From Pontibacter beigongshangensis (GTDB taxonomy: Bacteria > Bacteroidota > Bacteroidia > Cytophagales > Hymenobacteraceae): 64,000 nucleotides of DNA. The translations under genes were made by a program, and so were the position numbers. The stretch spans positions 50,172 to 114,171 of the forward strand of contig NZ_VFSD01000024.1 in NCBI RefSeq assembly GCF_014332515.1. The letters are read 5' to 3'. This document shows, piece after piece, positions 24,569 through 32,754 of this stretch. A model generated the notes under the pieces. That model was not told where the DNA came from and made no database searches. It saw nothing but the letters and a program-made list of their open reading frames with translations. Each line of letters opens with the position of its first letter. Position 1 is the stretch's first letter.

Positions 24569-25078
24569 TTATTTATGGTTAATTAACGCTAATAAGGCCT
24601 CAATGTTATAAACTTTGCCGCCTAATGTGTAGGTGGCCTGCTCATAAAAAGGTCGTCTTTGGGCTAAGGTGTTGGTCAGGAAGGCATTAAGTTCTGCCTC
24701 TGTTTTATTGGCCAGCAGCGGGCGCGTGCGCAGGTCGGTGGCCTGCAAACGTTGCAGAATTTCCTCCACCGGCACATCCAGAAAAACACTGTCACCAGCG
24801 CGGTTAATCAGTGTCATGTTGTCGTGAAAGCAGGGGGCGCCCCCGCCGGTAGCCACCACAGCCTGCCGGAACTCCTGTACCACGGCCTCCAGCGCCTTCC
24901 GCTCCAGCTCTCTGAAACGGGCAGCTCCCCCCTGTTCAAACAGCTGGGCAATGGTGCTGTTCTCCCGCTTCTCCAGGTACTCGTCCAGGTCCACAAAGGG
25001 TACCTGCAGGTGCTGCGCCAGCTGTTTGCCCAGGGTAGATTTCCCGGATCCCATCATTCCGACCAAAAAAAGCAACAT
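24569..25078 (-). CDS. aroK: Shikimate kinase
   Basis: A 169-residue kinase with Walker A GMMGSGKSTLG at 7-17, the shikimate-binding FVDLDEYLEKREN segment, RFRELERKAL, the GGGAP loop near residue 78, and the lid with RTRPLL. It phosphorylates shikimate in aromatic amino acid synthesis. Single gene with no operon partners in view. Confidence 0.96.
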   Translation of the reverse strand: MLLFLVGMMGSGKSTLGKQLAQHLQVPFVDLDEYLEKRENSTIAQLFEQGGAARFRELERKALEAVVQEFRQAVVATGGGAPCFHDNMTLINRAGDSVFLDVPVEEILQRLQATDLRTRPLLANKTEAELNAFLTNTLAQRRPFYEQATYTLGGKVYNIEALLALINHK

Positions 25079-25260
25079 CTTTCAGATACCTGGCTTAAGT
25101 AGAAAAACAAAAACGCTATATAACAAAATCGGATATATCAAAAAACGCACCAAAGCCACACAGCCTGACGATATAACAGTACAGAAAGACAAAGTTACGT
25201 CTTAGATGCCCCGTCTGCAGACACGAAGTCGTTAGTACTGAGGCAGAAAGGCAAATTCTG

Positions 25261-25296
25261 AATTATTTGAATAAAAAAGGTCCTCCGGAGGTTTCT
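25261..25296 (-). repeat. CTCCGGAG dispersed repeat, copy 10
   Basis: Reverse: AATTATTTGAATAAAAAAGG, TCCTCCGGAGG, TTTCTC. The CAG arm is shortened. Confidence 0.8.
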
Positions 25297-25298
25297 CT

Positions 25299-25436
25299 AG
25301 ATGCTAGACACTAGATTTTAGATGGTAGACTCCTTTTAGGTTAAGAGTTAAGAGTTGATTTGTGTTTTCGGTTCATCTTCAAATTCCCAAAACGACCATT
25401 TAACAATTAGCACATGAACCCATTAGCACATTAACA
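25299..25436. repeat. Cluster of phrase repeats
   Basis: Three different degenerate words follow one another here, each found elsewhere in the window next to CTCCGGAG repeat copies. Confidence 0.55.
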
Positions 25437-25440
25437 ACCA

Positions 25441-25479
25441 AATTATTCGAATCAAAAAGCCCTTCCGGAGGCTTTGCTC
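25441..25479 (-). repeat. CTCCGGAG dispersed repeat, copy 11
   Basis: Reverse: AATTATTCGAATCAAAAAGC, CCTTCCGGAGGC, TTTGCTC. The arm contains the palindrome TTCGAA. Confidence 0.8.
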
Positions 25480-25509
25480 AGGGTGGTGATGCTGAAGTTG
25501 GTTGCGTTC

Positions 25510-26571
25510 CTAGTCCAGCTTCACGCGCGGGTCGAGCATGGTGTAGAGCAGATCCACGAATATGTTGATGAGCACAAACAGGAAAGCTACGAACAGTGTG
25601 GCTCCCATTACCAGCGGGAAATCCAGGTTCTGCACCGCCTGAATGGTAACGGCTCCCAGCCCTTTCCAGTTAAAGATGTATTCGATGAAAAAAGCGCCGG
25701 CCATGAGCGAGGCCATCCAACCCGAGGCAGCCGTCACGACCGGGTTCAGGGCGTTTTTGAGGGCGTGCCCCATGATAACCCGGCGCTGACTCAGGCCCTT
25801 CGCCTTCGCCGTGCGAATATAGTCCTGCGACATAACGTCGAGCATGGAGCTGCGGGTGAGCTGCACAATGACGGCCAGCGGCCTGATGCCCAGCGCCACC
25901 GCCGGCAGCAGCAGGTTGCGGAGCATGAGCTGGCGGCCTTCAAAAGGGTCGATCTCGTAGAGCTGCCCCGTCAGGCTGAGGCCGGTCCAGTGGCTCCAGT
26001 AAAACCCGAAGGTAATGGCAATAAGAATGGCCGCCACAAAAGAGGGCACCGAGATCCCCAGCACCGACGTGGTAACCAGCGCATGATCCAGCACACTGTG
26101 AGGGCGCAGCGAGGCCAGCACGCCAAACAGAATGCCCAGCACGAGTGCTATGATCATAGCAGCCACCGCCAGCCAGAGAGTGCCAGGGAAGTGATCGAGC
26201 AGGATATCGGTCACGTTCTTGTTGCTCTGGAACGAGCGACGGAGGTAAGGCATCTTCCAAACCACCACATCCTCCCCCACATCAACCAGGGTAGTATAGT
26301 CGTACTTCTGCTGGTTCGCCTCCGTATCTTCGTGCACCGACAGCGGCGACACATCGTTTATATAAAAGAGCAGCTGCGCCGGCAGCGGCCTGTCCAGCCC
26401 CAGTTCTTTGGTTATAGCCTCGCGCGTAGAAAGGTCGGAGCGTTGCCCGGCCAGCAGCGCCACCGGATCGCCGGGCAGCACATTGAACAGGAAAAATACC
26501 GCCACCAGCACACCCAGCAGTATCAGCAGGCCATGCCCCATTCGGCTCAGTATGAATCCTAGCAGTTTCAA
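25510..26571 (-). CDS. ABC transporter permease, DppB/OppB type
   Basis: A 353-residue inner-membrane permease with the DppB N-terminal helix (RMGHGLLILLGVLVAVFFLF), NVLPGDPV, a long periplasmic loop, and five more helices. The cytoplasmic EAA loop reads RTAKAKGLSQRRVIMGHALKN. Such proteins take up peptides or nickel, or act in export in Bacteroidota. The start is TTG (26571). The partner permease, ATPase and binding protein are not in the neighbourhood, so its substrate stays open. Confidence 0.92.
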   Translation of the reverse strand: MKLLGFILSRMGHGLLILLGVLVAVFFLFNVLPGDPVALLAGQRSDLSTREAITKELGLDRPLPAQLLFYINDVSPLSVHEDTEANQQKYDYTTLVDVGEDVVVWKMPYLRRSFQSNKNVTDILLDHFPGTLWLAVAAMIIALVLGILFGVLASLRPHSVLDHALVTTSVLGISVPSFVAAILIAITFGFYWSHWTGLSLTGQLYEIDPFEGRQLMLRNLLLPAVALGIRPLAVIVQLTRSSMLDVMSQDYIRTAKAKGLSQRRVIMGHALKNALNPVVTAASGWMASLMAGAFFIEYIFNWKGLGAVTIQAVQNLDFPLVMGATLFVAFLFVLINIFVDLLYTMLDPRVKLD

Positions 26572-26973
26572 GGTTTATTGTTATTGAGTGGATGTATGAG
26601 TGCTTTTAGGTTTCGGAAAGTTGTCTTTTTACGTTACCCGCTGGTGCGAGCTTGTAGCCTTATCCTGTCCCATATCTTTTCCAGTAATGAACATTCTCTG
26701 AACGAGGATAAACTAAAGAGGCAAAGAGCTTCCATTTTTACAGTTTTTGATTCATTTTTAGTTCTTTCTGCTCTAATCATTCACCCTCATGTTATCGCTT
26801 CTGGAAATACATCGAATACAGGCTGATTTAAGCCTCTTTCCAGAAAAGATATGGGACAAGATAAGGCTTATAGCTCGTACTGTTTTTTGCTGCGTGTTTT
26901 CTCTGGATAATTGGAAGGTACGAGCTACAAGCTCGCGCCAGCAGGAGGAACAACTTGTAAAACTTCATACCCG
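26572..26973. other. Intergenic region occupied by an inverted-repeat element
   Basis: Nearly all of it is the element at 26639-26943. No gene is seen. Confidence 0.65.
26639..26943. repeat. CGAGCT-nnn-AGCTCG inverted-repeat element A
   Basis: A 305 bp element. CGCTGGTGCGAGCTTGTAGC at the left end is mirrored by GCTACAAGCTCGCGCCAGC at 26925-26943. An inner arm CCTTATCCTGTCCCATATC (26658-26676) is mirrored at 26842-26866. There is no coding content. The structure is that of a REP/MITE-like non-autonomous element. Confidence 0.8.
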
Positions 26974-28071
26974 TTACTCTGCCAATAAGGCCTGCACCTC
27001 CCCTATCTCCGGCGTGTCGTTGTAGTGCCACATGCCTTTCACGGTGCCGTCCTGCAGCAGCATGATGCCAGGGTTGGAGCGGATCATGGTTTTGAGTACG
27101 GTGCCATCGCCAAAGTAGTAAGGGGCAGCCAGGCTCACGTCGTGGCGGAACTCTTCAAACTCCTGGCGGCCGGCAGAGGTGAGCACCAACGGTGTAATGC
27201 CCTGCTGCTCGGCCGCAGCCACCAGCCTGTTTATCTCCCCGAAACTGTCGCGGTTGGTCTTTGGCACGTTCTGCACCACAATCAGCAGCTTTTTGCCTGT
27301 CAGCACTTCCTGCGTGTGGTCGCCTTCGTCGTTCCAGACGTTGAAGTCAGTGATTTTCGGTCCGTCTTCCGGGTTAATGGCCACCATCTCCTTGAACTTG
27401 TACTGTTCATCCATCGGATATTCCTCAAACTCCAGCTCTTCCCCATCCTTCAGCATCACGTACTTGTAGCGGAGCGGCGCCGAGGGTTTCATGAGCGACG
27501 GAATATGGCTGCCCACTTTATAGGCCCTGAAATCGACGAAAGGCAGGTGCTCGTAGGCATACCAGCCCAAGCCCACCGACAAAAGCGCTGTGAACGAAAC
27601 CACCACCGCGCCTGTTGTAAAATTAGTGAGCGGCCTCAGGTAGCGCTGCGTAAACAGCAGCACCAGAATCATGACCAGCAGCACAATGTCTTTTGTGAAA
27701 GACTGCCAGGGCGTGAGGACAATGGCATCGCCGAAGCAGCCGCAGTCGGTTACTTTGTTGAAGTAGGCCGAGTAGAAAGTCAGGAAAGAGAAGAACACCG
27801 TCAGGGCCAGCAGCACGAGCAGCACCTCCTTCAACTTCCAGCGCACCAGCAGGGCCACGCCCAGCACAATCTCCAGCGCACTCAGGAAGATGGACAGGAA
27901 CAAGGCATAGGGTTTAAAAACGTGGAAGAAAGAAGCAATGTCTTCTGCAAAAACTTCGAAATACTCTTCCAGCTTAATGGCCGTGCCCACGGGGTCGTTG
28001 ATTTTGATCAGGCCCGAAAAAATAAAAAGCACGCCGACAAAGAGCCAACAGAACTTACTTAGTAGCTTCAT
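26974..28071 (-). CDS. BT_3928 family membrane protein (DoxX/MauE-like) with thioredoxin-like end
   Basis: A 365-residue protein from ATG 28071 (a TTG three codons upstream is also possible). Four to five N-terminal helices carry a DoxX/MauE-like domain (LFIFSGLIKINDPVGTAIKLE, and TDCGCFGD with two Cys). The C-terminal part (about 220-365) looks like a thioredoxin-like fold without an obvious CxxC, ending GIMLLQDGTVKGMWHYNDTP. Known in Bacteroidota as the BT_3928 family; presumed redox role in the membrane. It overlaps the upstream DUF1599 gene by 17 bases. Confidence 0.88.
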   Translation of the reverse strand: MKLLSKFCWLFVGVLFIFSGLIKINDPVGTAIKLEEYFEVFAEDIASFFHVFKPYALFLSIFLSALEIVLGVALLVRWKLKEVLLVLLALTVFFSFLTFYSAYFNKVTDCGCFGDAIVLTPWQSFTKDIVLLVMILVLLFTQRYLRPLTNFTTGAVVVSFTALLSVGLGWYAYEHLPFVDFRAYKVGSHIPSLMKPSAPLRYKYVMLKDGEELEFEEYPMDEQYKFKEMVAINPEDGPKITDFNVWNDEGDHTQEVLTGKKLLIVVQNVPKTNRDSFGEINRLVAAAEQQGITPLVLTSAGRQEFEEFRHDVSLAAPYYFGDGTVLKTMIRSNPGIMLLQDGTVKGMWHYNDTPEIGEVQALLAE

Positions 28072-28615
28072 GAGGGGCAAAGTTTAATTTGATGAGGGCA
28101 AACACGGCATAGTTGATCATGTCGCGGTAGTTGGCTTCCACGCCTTCCGAAATCAGCGTCTGGCCCTGGTTGTCTTCTATCTGCTTGGTGCGGTAGAGTT
28201 TCATCAGGATAATGTCGGTAATAGAGCTCACGCGCATGTCGCGCCAGGCCTCGCCGTAATCGTGGTTTTTGGCGTTCAGGAGCAGGATATTCTCTTGGAT
28301 CTGCGCCGTGTACAGCTTCTCCACCTCTTCGGCCTCCAGCGCCATGGGCGCACCGGCGGGCAGAGCGGCTTGTATAAGCGCAATTACGCAGTAGTTGATG
28401 ATGCCTACAAACTCGGAGCTGATATCGTCCTGCACCAGTTGCACGCCTTTTTCCTGAATGGAGCGGATGCGCTGGGCTTTGATAAAAATCTGATCGGTGA
28501 TGGAAGGCAGTCGCAGTACGCGCCAGGCGGTGCCGTAGTCGGCGGTCTTCTTTACGAAGGTGTCTTTGCAGCGATTTACTACCTGATTATATTCCTGAAT
28601 GGTTTGACTAATCAA
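28055..28615 (-). CDS. DUF1599 (Nmad1-like) domain protein
   Basis: A 186-residue protein made of two related halves: DTFVKKTADYGTAWRVLRLP and NHDYGEAWRDMRVSSITDII, each followed by a QRIRSIQE/YRTKQIED segment. This is the DUF1599 (nucleotide modification associated domain 1) arrangement. Start TTG 28615, the only plausible one; it leaves 35 bases to the divergent folP. The function is unknown. Conserved neighbour of BT_3928-type genes and folP in this phylum. Confidence 0.88.
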   Translation of the reverse strand: MISQTIQEYNQVVNRCKDTFVKKTADYGTAWRVLRLPSITDQIFIKAQRIRSIQEKGVQLVQDDISSEFVGIINYCVIALIQAALPAGAPMALEAEEVEKLYTAQIQENILLLNAKNHDYGEAWRDMRVSSITDIILMKLYRTKQIEDNQGQTLISEGVEANYRDMINYAVFALIKLNFAPHEATK

Positions 28616-28650
28616 CTTTTTAATTTTAATTTTAAAAACAATTGATACAG

Positions 28651-29517
28651 ATGCCTACAGCAAGAGCGAAAGATACGCTTTTTCATAAAAAAAGAACACT
28701 TAACTGCAACGGAAAAATCCTGTCGTTGGTCACGCCCCAGGTAATGGGTATCCTGAACGTGACGCCTGATTCCTTCTATGCCGGCAGCCGCCTTAGCTCT
28801 TTGGATGAAGTTGTAAAAAAGGCAGAGCAGATGCTCGCCGATGGCGCTGCCATACTCGATGTGGGCGGCTACTCCTCCCGCCCCGGCGCGGCCGACCTGT
28901 CGGAGCAGGAAGAGCTGGATCGGGTTGTTCCGGCTATCAAGGCCATTGTAAAAGCCTTTCCTGATGCCATCATCTCTGTAGACACTTTCCGGGCGGGCGT
29001 AGCCGAAGCTGCCATTGGTAGCGGTGCCGCCATTATAAACGACATATCGGCAGGCACGCTGGATGTGGCGATGTTCCAGACCGTGGCGCGGCTGCAGGTG
29101 CCGTACGTGCTCATGCACATGCGCGGTACGCCCAAAACCATGAGCAGCCTCACGACCTACCAGGATTTGGTGGTGGATATTCTTGATGAGCTGCAGCAGA
29201 AACTGGCCCTACTCACCGCGGCAGGCGTGAAAGACATTATCCTGGACCCCGGCTTCGGGTTTGCCAAGACTGTGGATCAGAACTTTGAGCTGCTCAACCG
29301 TCTGCGTGAATTCACCATGCTGGAGCTGCCGCTGCTGGTGGGCCTGTCGCGCAAATCAATGACCTATAAGTTTCTGGGAATAGACCAGGCAGAGGCTTTG
29401 CCGGGCACAATAGCCTTAAATATGTTGGCGTTAACACACGGTACCGACATTTTGCGCGTTCATGACGTAAAAGAAACAAAACAGACCATAGACCTATTTA
29501 CTAAGACTACGCTTTGA
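28651..29517 (+). CDS. folP: Dihydropteroate synthase
   Basis: A 288-residue TIM barrel from ATG 28651. Signature segments: VMGILNVTPDSFYAGS (phosphate and pterin loop), ILDVGGYSSRPGA, ISVDTFRAGVAEAA, INDISAGT, VLMHMRGTP, DIILDPGFGFAKT, and the C-terminal RVHDV. It joins pterin and p-aminobenzoate in folate synthesis. It overlaps cdaA by 4 bases (TTGA) and is divergent from DUF1599 across only 35 bases, so their promoters must overlap. Confidence 0.98.
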   Translation: MPTARAKDTLFHKKRTLNCNGKILSLVTPQVMGILNVTPDSFYAGSRLSSLDEVVKKAEQMLADGAAILDVGGYSSRPGAADLSEQEELDRVVPAIKAIVKAFPDAIISVDTFRAGVAEAAIGSGAAIINDISAGTLDVAMFQTVARLQVPYVLMHMRGTPKTMSSLTTYQDLVVDILDELQQKLALLTAAGVKDIILDPGFGFAKTVDQNFELLNRLREFTMLELPLLVGLSRKSMTYKFLGIDQAEALPGTIALNMLALTHGTDILRVHDVKETKQTIDLFTKTTL

Positions 29518-30365
29518 TTCAACTATTCGCCATAGGATTCCTGGAGATAGGATGGCTCGAAATAATCGACATTCTGCTTGTAACAGTGCTTCTGTACCAG
29601 TTATACAAGCTCCTGACGGGCAGCGTGGCGTTGAAGATTTTCCTGGGGCTGCTCTCGATCTACCTGCTCTACCTGGTGGTAAGGGCGGCTGGCATGGAGT
29701 TGCTCAGCATTATACTGGGGCAGTTTATGGGCGTGGGGGTGCTGGCGGCCATCATCGTTTTCCAGCCGGAGATTCGGCGCTTCCTGCTCCTGATCGGGAA
29801 AACCACCGCCTTTAACAACGACCGCTTTTTCAAGAGCTTCCCCTGGCGGCGCGAGCAGGCCGAAAAGCTGAGCCTCACGCCCTTTATAGAAGCCGCCAAA
29901 TCCTTGGCTGGCAAAAACACCGGGGCGCTTATTGTGTTCTCCAAAAGCTCCGAGCTGAAATATTACGCTGAGTCAGGCGATTTGATTGATGCCGTGATCT
30001 CGAAGCGCCTGCTCATGTCTATTTTCAACAAAACGAGCCCGCTGCACGATGGCGCCGTGATTATTGCCAACAACCGCATTAAAGCTGCCCGCTGCATCTT
30101 GCCCGTAACCGAAAACAACGACATACCGGCCTCTATGGGTCTGCGCCACCGCGCCGCCATTGGCCTGACTGAGGTAACCGATAGCATTGTGCTGGTGGTG
30201 TCGGAAGAGACGGGGCAGATTGCCCTGGTGCGCAACGGCGAAGTATTCCGGAACCTCTCCTCTGCCGACCTGCGCATTAAGCTAAACCAGCTCCTGTTCG
30301 ACACCGACCAGCAGAAGCCGACTGCCCCCCCGGCCTCTGCCGAAAAGCCTGTGAATGTAGCTTAA
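29514..30365 (+). CDS. cdaA: Diadenylate cyclase CdaA
   Basis: A 283-residue membrane enzyme. Three N-terminal helices (about 10-85) are followed by the DisA_N domain with ALIVFSK, LHDGAVIIANNRI and GLRHRAAIGLTE, the DGA and RHR motifs needed for c-di-AMP synthesis. c-di-AMP controls potassium and osmotic balance and wall state. The start is TTG overlapping the folP stop (TTGA); no ATG lies near. The folP-cdaA pairing is typical of Bacteroidota, comparable to folP/glmM links elsewhere. Confidence 0.96.
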   Translation: MIQLFAIGFLEIGWLEIIDILLVTVLLYQLYKLLTGSVALKIFLGLLSIYLLYLVVRAAGMELLSIILGQFMGVGVLAAIIVFQPEIRRFLLLIGKTTAFNNDRFFKSFPWRREQAEKLSLTPFIEAAKSLAGKNTGALIVFSKSSELKYYAESGDLIDAVISKRLLMSIFNKTSPLHDGAVIIANNRIKAARCILPVTENNDIPASMGLRHRAAIGLTEVTDSIVLVVSEETGQIALVRNGEVFRNLSSADLRIKLNQLLFDTDQQKPTAPPASAEKPVNVA

Positions 30366-30431
30366 TCGAAAAAAGACACAGGACGTAAGACACAAGACCT
30401 TTTATTTGAAAGGAATATCTGGGAGGAAATG

Positions 30432-30463
30432 AATTATTCTAATAAAAATGGCCCTCCAGAGCT
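30432..30463 (-). repeat. CTCCGGAG dispersed repeat, copy 12
   Basis: Reverse: AATTATTCTAATAAAAATGG, CCCTCCAGAGC. Left member of an inverted pair with copy 13. Confidence 0.8.
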
Positions 30464-30609
30464 AATCTTGCAGAAAAAAATGGTGCTATTAAACGATTCC
30501 TGCCGCAAGTTGGAGCGGAGCGGTAACATGCGGCAGGTATAGACGGCCTCTCATCTTCCTGGAATTCTCCATGGCAGAAAAAGTTATTCAAATTCCCCCT
30601 GCAGGATTA

Positions 30610-30641
30610 GCTCCGGAGGGCCATTTTTATTAGAATAATTC
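30610..30641 (+). repeat. CTCCGGAG dispersed repeat, copy 13
   Basis: GCTCCGGAGGGCC, ATTTTTATT, AGAATAATTC. With copy 12 it bounds a 210 bp segment like terminal inverted repeats. Confidence 0.85.
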
Positions 30642-30684
30642 TGTATTAAGCACTATCTGGATTGTACTCGAAGCCTCTGCTGCC

Positions 30685-30882
30685 CTATCTCCCGCGCTTC
30701 CAGTAAAACCAATACCCAACAGGGCCAACTATAGGCAATACCCAGAGCAGCACCATCCAGAGCAGGCGGTCCCATAAGGTGTAATCCGTTTTGAATATAA
30801 GGTGAAACAGGCTAAAGACCACCAGCAGGTAGTTGAGCAGAATAAGTATTAAAACGACCAGGTTATACGAGCCAAAATCCAT
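30685..30882 (-). CDS. PLDc_N domain small membrane protein
   Basis: A 65-residue protein with two hydrophobic helices and the phospholipase D N-terminal motif pattern: LLNYLLVVFSLFHLIF, TLWDRLLWMVLLWVLPIVGP, VGYWFYWKRGR. It has no catalytic part; members are small membrane proteins of unknown role. It follows another small membrane gene after 16 bases in the same direction. Confidence 0.8.
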   Translation of the reverse strand: MDFGSYNLVVLILILLNYLLVVFSLFHLIFKTDYTLWDRLLWMVLLWVLPIVGPVGYWFYWKRGR

Positions 30883-30898
30883 GAAACGCGTTGCTAAT

Positions 30899-31189
30899 TT
30901 AAAAAATCATTTCGCTTAAATACCACACCAGGTACATGAGTGCGGGAGCGCACAGCAGCATAATGGTACCCAGGTTTATCCGGGTCCACTGCGGGTTCAG
31001 CAGCATGTTTAGGTAGGCCTCCACCGACAGCAGCAGCGAAAAGTAGAAGGTAATCTGCAGCAAGGTACTGGTCAGGTTCGCCTCATCGCCACGCAAACCG
31101 GCGGTGGTATAGGCAAACAAGGACATGGCCACCCACGTCAGCACCGTGCCGAGCATTACCTGGCCAGGCTTTATTTTGATGTTGTTCAT
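30899..31189 (-). CDS. Three-helix membrane protein, unknown
   Basis: A 96-residue protein with hydrophobic segments at about 10-30, 43-62 and 72-94. I do not recognise the family. Starts at ATG 31189 (MNNIKIKPGQVMLGTVLTWV) and is followed by the PLDc_N gene, so the two likely form a transcript. Confidence 0.65.
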   Translation of the reverse strand: MNNIKIKPGQVMLGTVLTWVAMSLFAYTTAGLRGDEANLTSTLLQITFYFSLLLSVEAYLNMLLNPQWTRINLGTIMLLCAPALMYLVWYLSEMIF

Positions 31190-31353
31190 TCCTGTTTAGC
31201 TTTATCTATTTAAAGGTAGAAAAAAATAAAGCCACTCCCATAGCAGGAGCAGCTTTTCTGTTAGCATTTGATAGAGGCACAAGCCGCAAGAAACGGGGGC
31301 ATGGGCTTGTCCTGCCTAGCAAACCCGAATTCTTTAAATCACCTTTTGCTGCC

Positions 31354-32544
31354 TCACGTAATCACACCCAGTTCTTTGCCAACTTCCGTGAAGGCGGCAA
31401 TAGCTTTGTCGAGGTGCTCCTGGTCGTGCACCGCCGACAGCTGCACCCGTATCCGGGCTTTGCCCTTTGGAACGACCGGATAGTAGAAGCCAATAACGTA
31501 AATGCCTTTTTCGAGCATGCGGGCAGCGAACTCCTGCGCCAGTGGCGCTTCGTAGAGCATAACCGGCACAATGGGGTGGTCGCCTGGTGTAATGTCGAAA
31601 CCGGCTTCGGTTATTTTTTCGCGGAAGTATCTGGTGTTCCATTCCAGCTTGTCGCGCAGCTCGGTGGTAGCGCTCAGCGTATCGAGCACGGCAATAGAGG
31701 CACCTACAATAGAGGGAGCCAGAGAGTTGGAGAACAGGTACGGCCGTGAGCGCTGCCGCAGCATGTCTATGATTTCTTTGCGCCCCGAGGTAAAGCCGCC
31801 CATAGCACCACCCAGCGCCTTGCCCAGTGTACTGGTAATAATATCGACCTTGCCCATAATGTTGTGGTATTCGTGGGTGCCCCGGCCGGTTTTGCCCATA
31901 AAGCCGGTGGCGTGCGAGTCGTCTACCATCAGCACGGCTTTGTACTGCTCTGCCAGTTCCGCAATTTTGTCGAGCTGCGCTACGGTGCCATCCATAGAAA
32001 AAGCGCCGTCGGTTACGATAATGCGGTGTTTGGCATTTTGCGCCTCCTGCAGCTTTGCCTCCAGGTCGGCCATGTTGTTGTGCAGGTAGCGAAAGCGCTG
32101 GGCTTTGCAGAGGCGCACGCCATCTATGATGGAGGCATGGTTGAGCTCATCGGAAATAATGGCCGAATCGGCATCGAAGAGCGGCTCGAACACGCCGCCG
32201 TTGGCATCGAAAGCAGCGGCATAGAGGATAGTGTCTTCGGTGCCCAGGAAATCGGCCAGCTTTTGCTCCAGCTCTTTATGGATGTCCTGGGTGCCACAGA
32301 TAAAACGCACTGAGCTCATGCCATAGCCATGCGTATCGATGGCTGATTTAGCGGCCTCTATTACTTTGGGATGCGCCGAAAGGCCGAGGTAGTTGTTGGC
32401 GCAGAAGTTCAGCACCTGCGCCTGCTGCGTGGTATCGATCACAGCCCCCTGGGGTGTGGTAATAACACGTTCCTTTTTATATAATCCGGCCTCCTTTATT
32501 TCGGCCAGCTGTTTTTCCAGGTCTGGTTTTAGCGTTTCGTACAT
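31354..32544 (-). CDS. kbl: Glycine C-acetyltransferase (2-amino-3-ketobutyrate CoA ligase)
   Basis: A 396-residue PLP enzyme of the alpha-oxoamine synthase group. Landmarks are NFCANNYLGLS, HGYGMSSVRFICGT, AAAFDANGG, DELNHASIIDG, VDDSHATGFMG and the PLP-lysine segment TSTLGKALGGAMGG. It converts 2-amino-3-ketobutyrate and CoA into glycine and acetyl-CoA. The first enzyme of this route, an SDR-type threonine dehydrogenase, is encoded 1.8 kb away on the other strand. An AT-rich repeat element lies 17 bases upstream of the start. Confidence 0.97.
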   Translation of the reverse strand: MYETLKPDLEKQLAEIKEAGLYKKERVITTPQGAVIDTTQQAQVLNFCANNYLGLSAHPKVIEAAKSAIDTHGYGMSSVRFICGTQDIHKELEQKLADFLGTEDTILYAAAFDANGGVFEPLFDADSAIISDELNHASIIDGVRLCKAQRFRYLHNNMADLEAKLQEAQNAKHRIIVTDGAFSMDGTVAQLDKIAELAEQYKAVLMVDDSHATGFMGKTGRGTHEYHNIMGKVDIITSTLGKALGGAMGGFTSGRKEIIDMLRQRSRPYLFSNSLAPSIVGASIAVLDTLSATTELRDKLEWNTRYFREKITEAGFDITPGDHPIVPVMLYEAPLAQEFAARMLEKGIYVIGFYYPVVPKGKARIRVQLSAVHDQEHLDKAIAAFTEVGKELGVIT

Positions 32545-32561
32545 GTTCGTAGATGTTAGTG

Positions 32562-32721
32562 CTTCGCCAAATTAAAAATTAGAAATTCAAAATTAGAATA
32601 TCCATTTCAACGCTCTGTTTCTTCAAAGGAAGGCTGTATCTGATTTTAAAATTCTAATGGGAGGCTTGACTATGTTCACAGTCAAGCCAATTTCTAATTT
32701 TTAATTTTGAATTTCTAATCT
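32562..32721. repeat. AT-rich inverted-repeat element upstream of kbl
   Basis: Left end GCTTCGCCAAATTAAAAATT then AGAAATTCAAAATTAG; right end CTAATTTTTAATTTTGAATT in the opposite orientation, with a GGCTTGACT...AGTCAAGCC hairpin between. About 160 bp, no coding content. The related element is at 56585-56750 and single ends are at 9909 and 37515. Confidence 0.75.
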
Positions 32722-32722
32722 G

Positions 32723-32745
32723 ACAAGACTTACGTCTTATGTCCT
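32723..32745. repeat. Phrase repeat (ACAAGACTTACGTCTTATGTCC)
   Basis: Another member of the GACACAAGAC word family, between the AT-rich element and the Pro-rich gene. Confidence 0.5.
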
Positions 32746-32754
32746 TTTTCAGCT

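Larger units (their letters stand above)
25079..25509. other. Repeat-filled intergenic region
   Basis: Repeat copies 10 and 11 enclose phrase repeats of three kinds: GATGCTAGACACTAG (25299), GTTAAGAGTTAAGAGTT (25339) and TTAGCACAT (25396-25436). No gene is seen. Confidence 0.65.
30366..30684. other. Convergent intergenic region bounded by an inverted pair of repeats
   Basis: Phrase repeat GACACAGGACGTAAGACACA (about 30374-30393), then repeat copies 12 and 13 facing each other with 146 bases between. No gene. Confidence 0.65.

Noticed and set aside
25474..26562. 362-codon plus-strand frame over the ABC permease gene
   Set aside because: Polar, Gln/His/Arg-rich shadow of a hydrophobic membrane protein.
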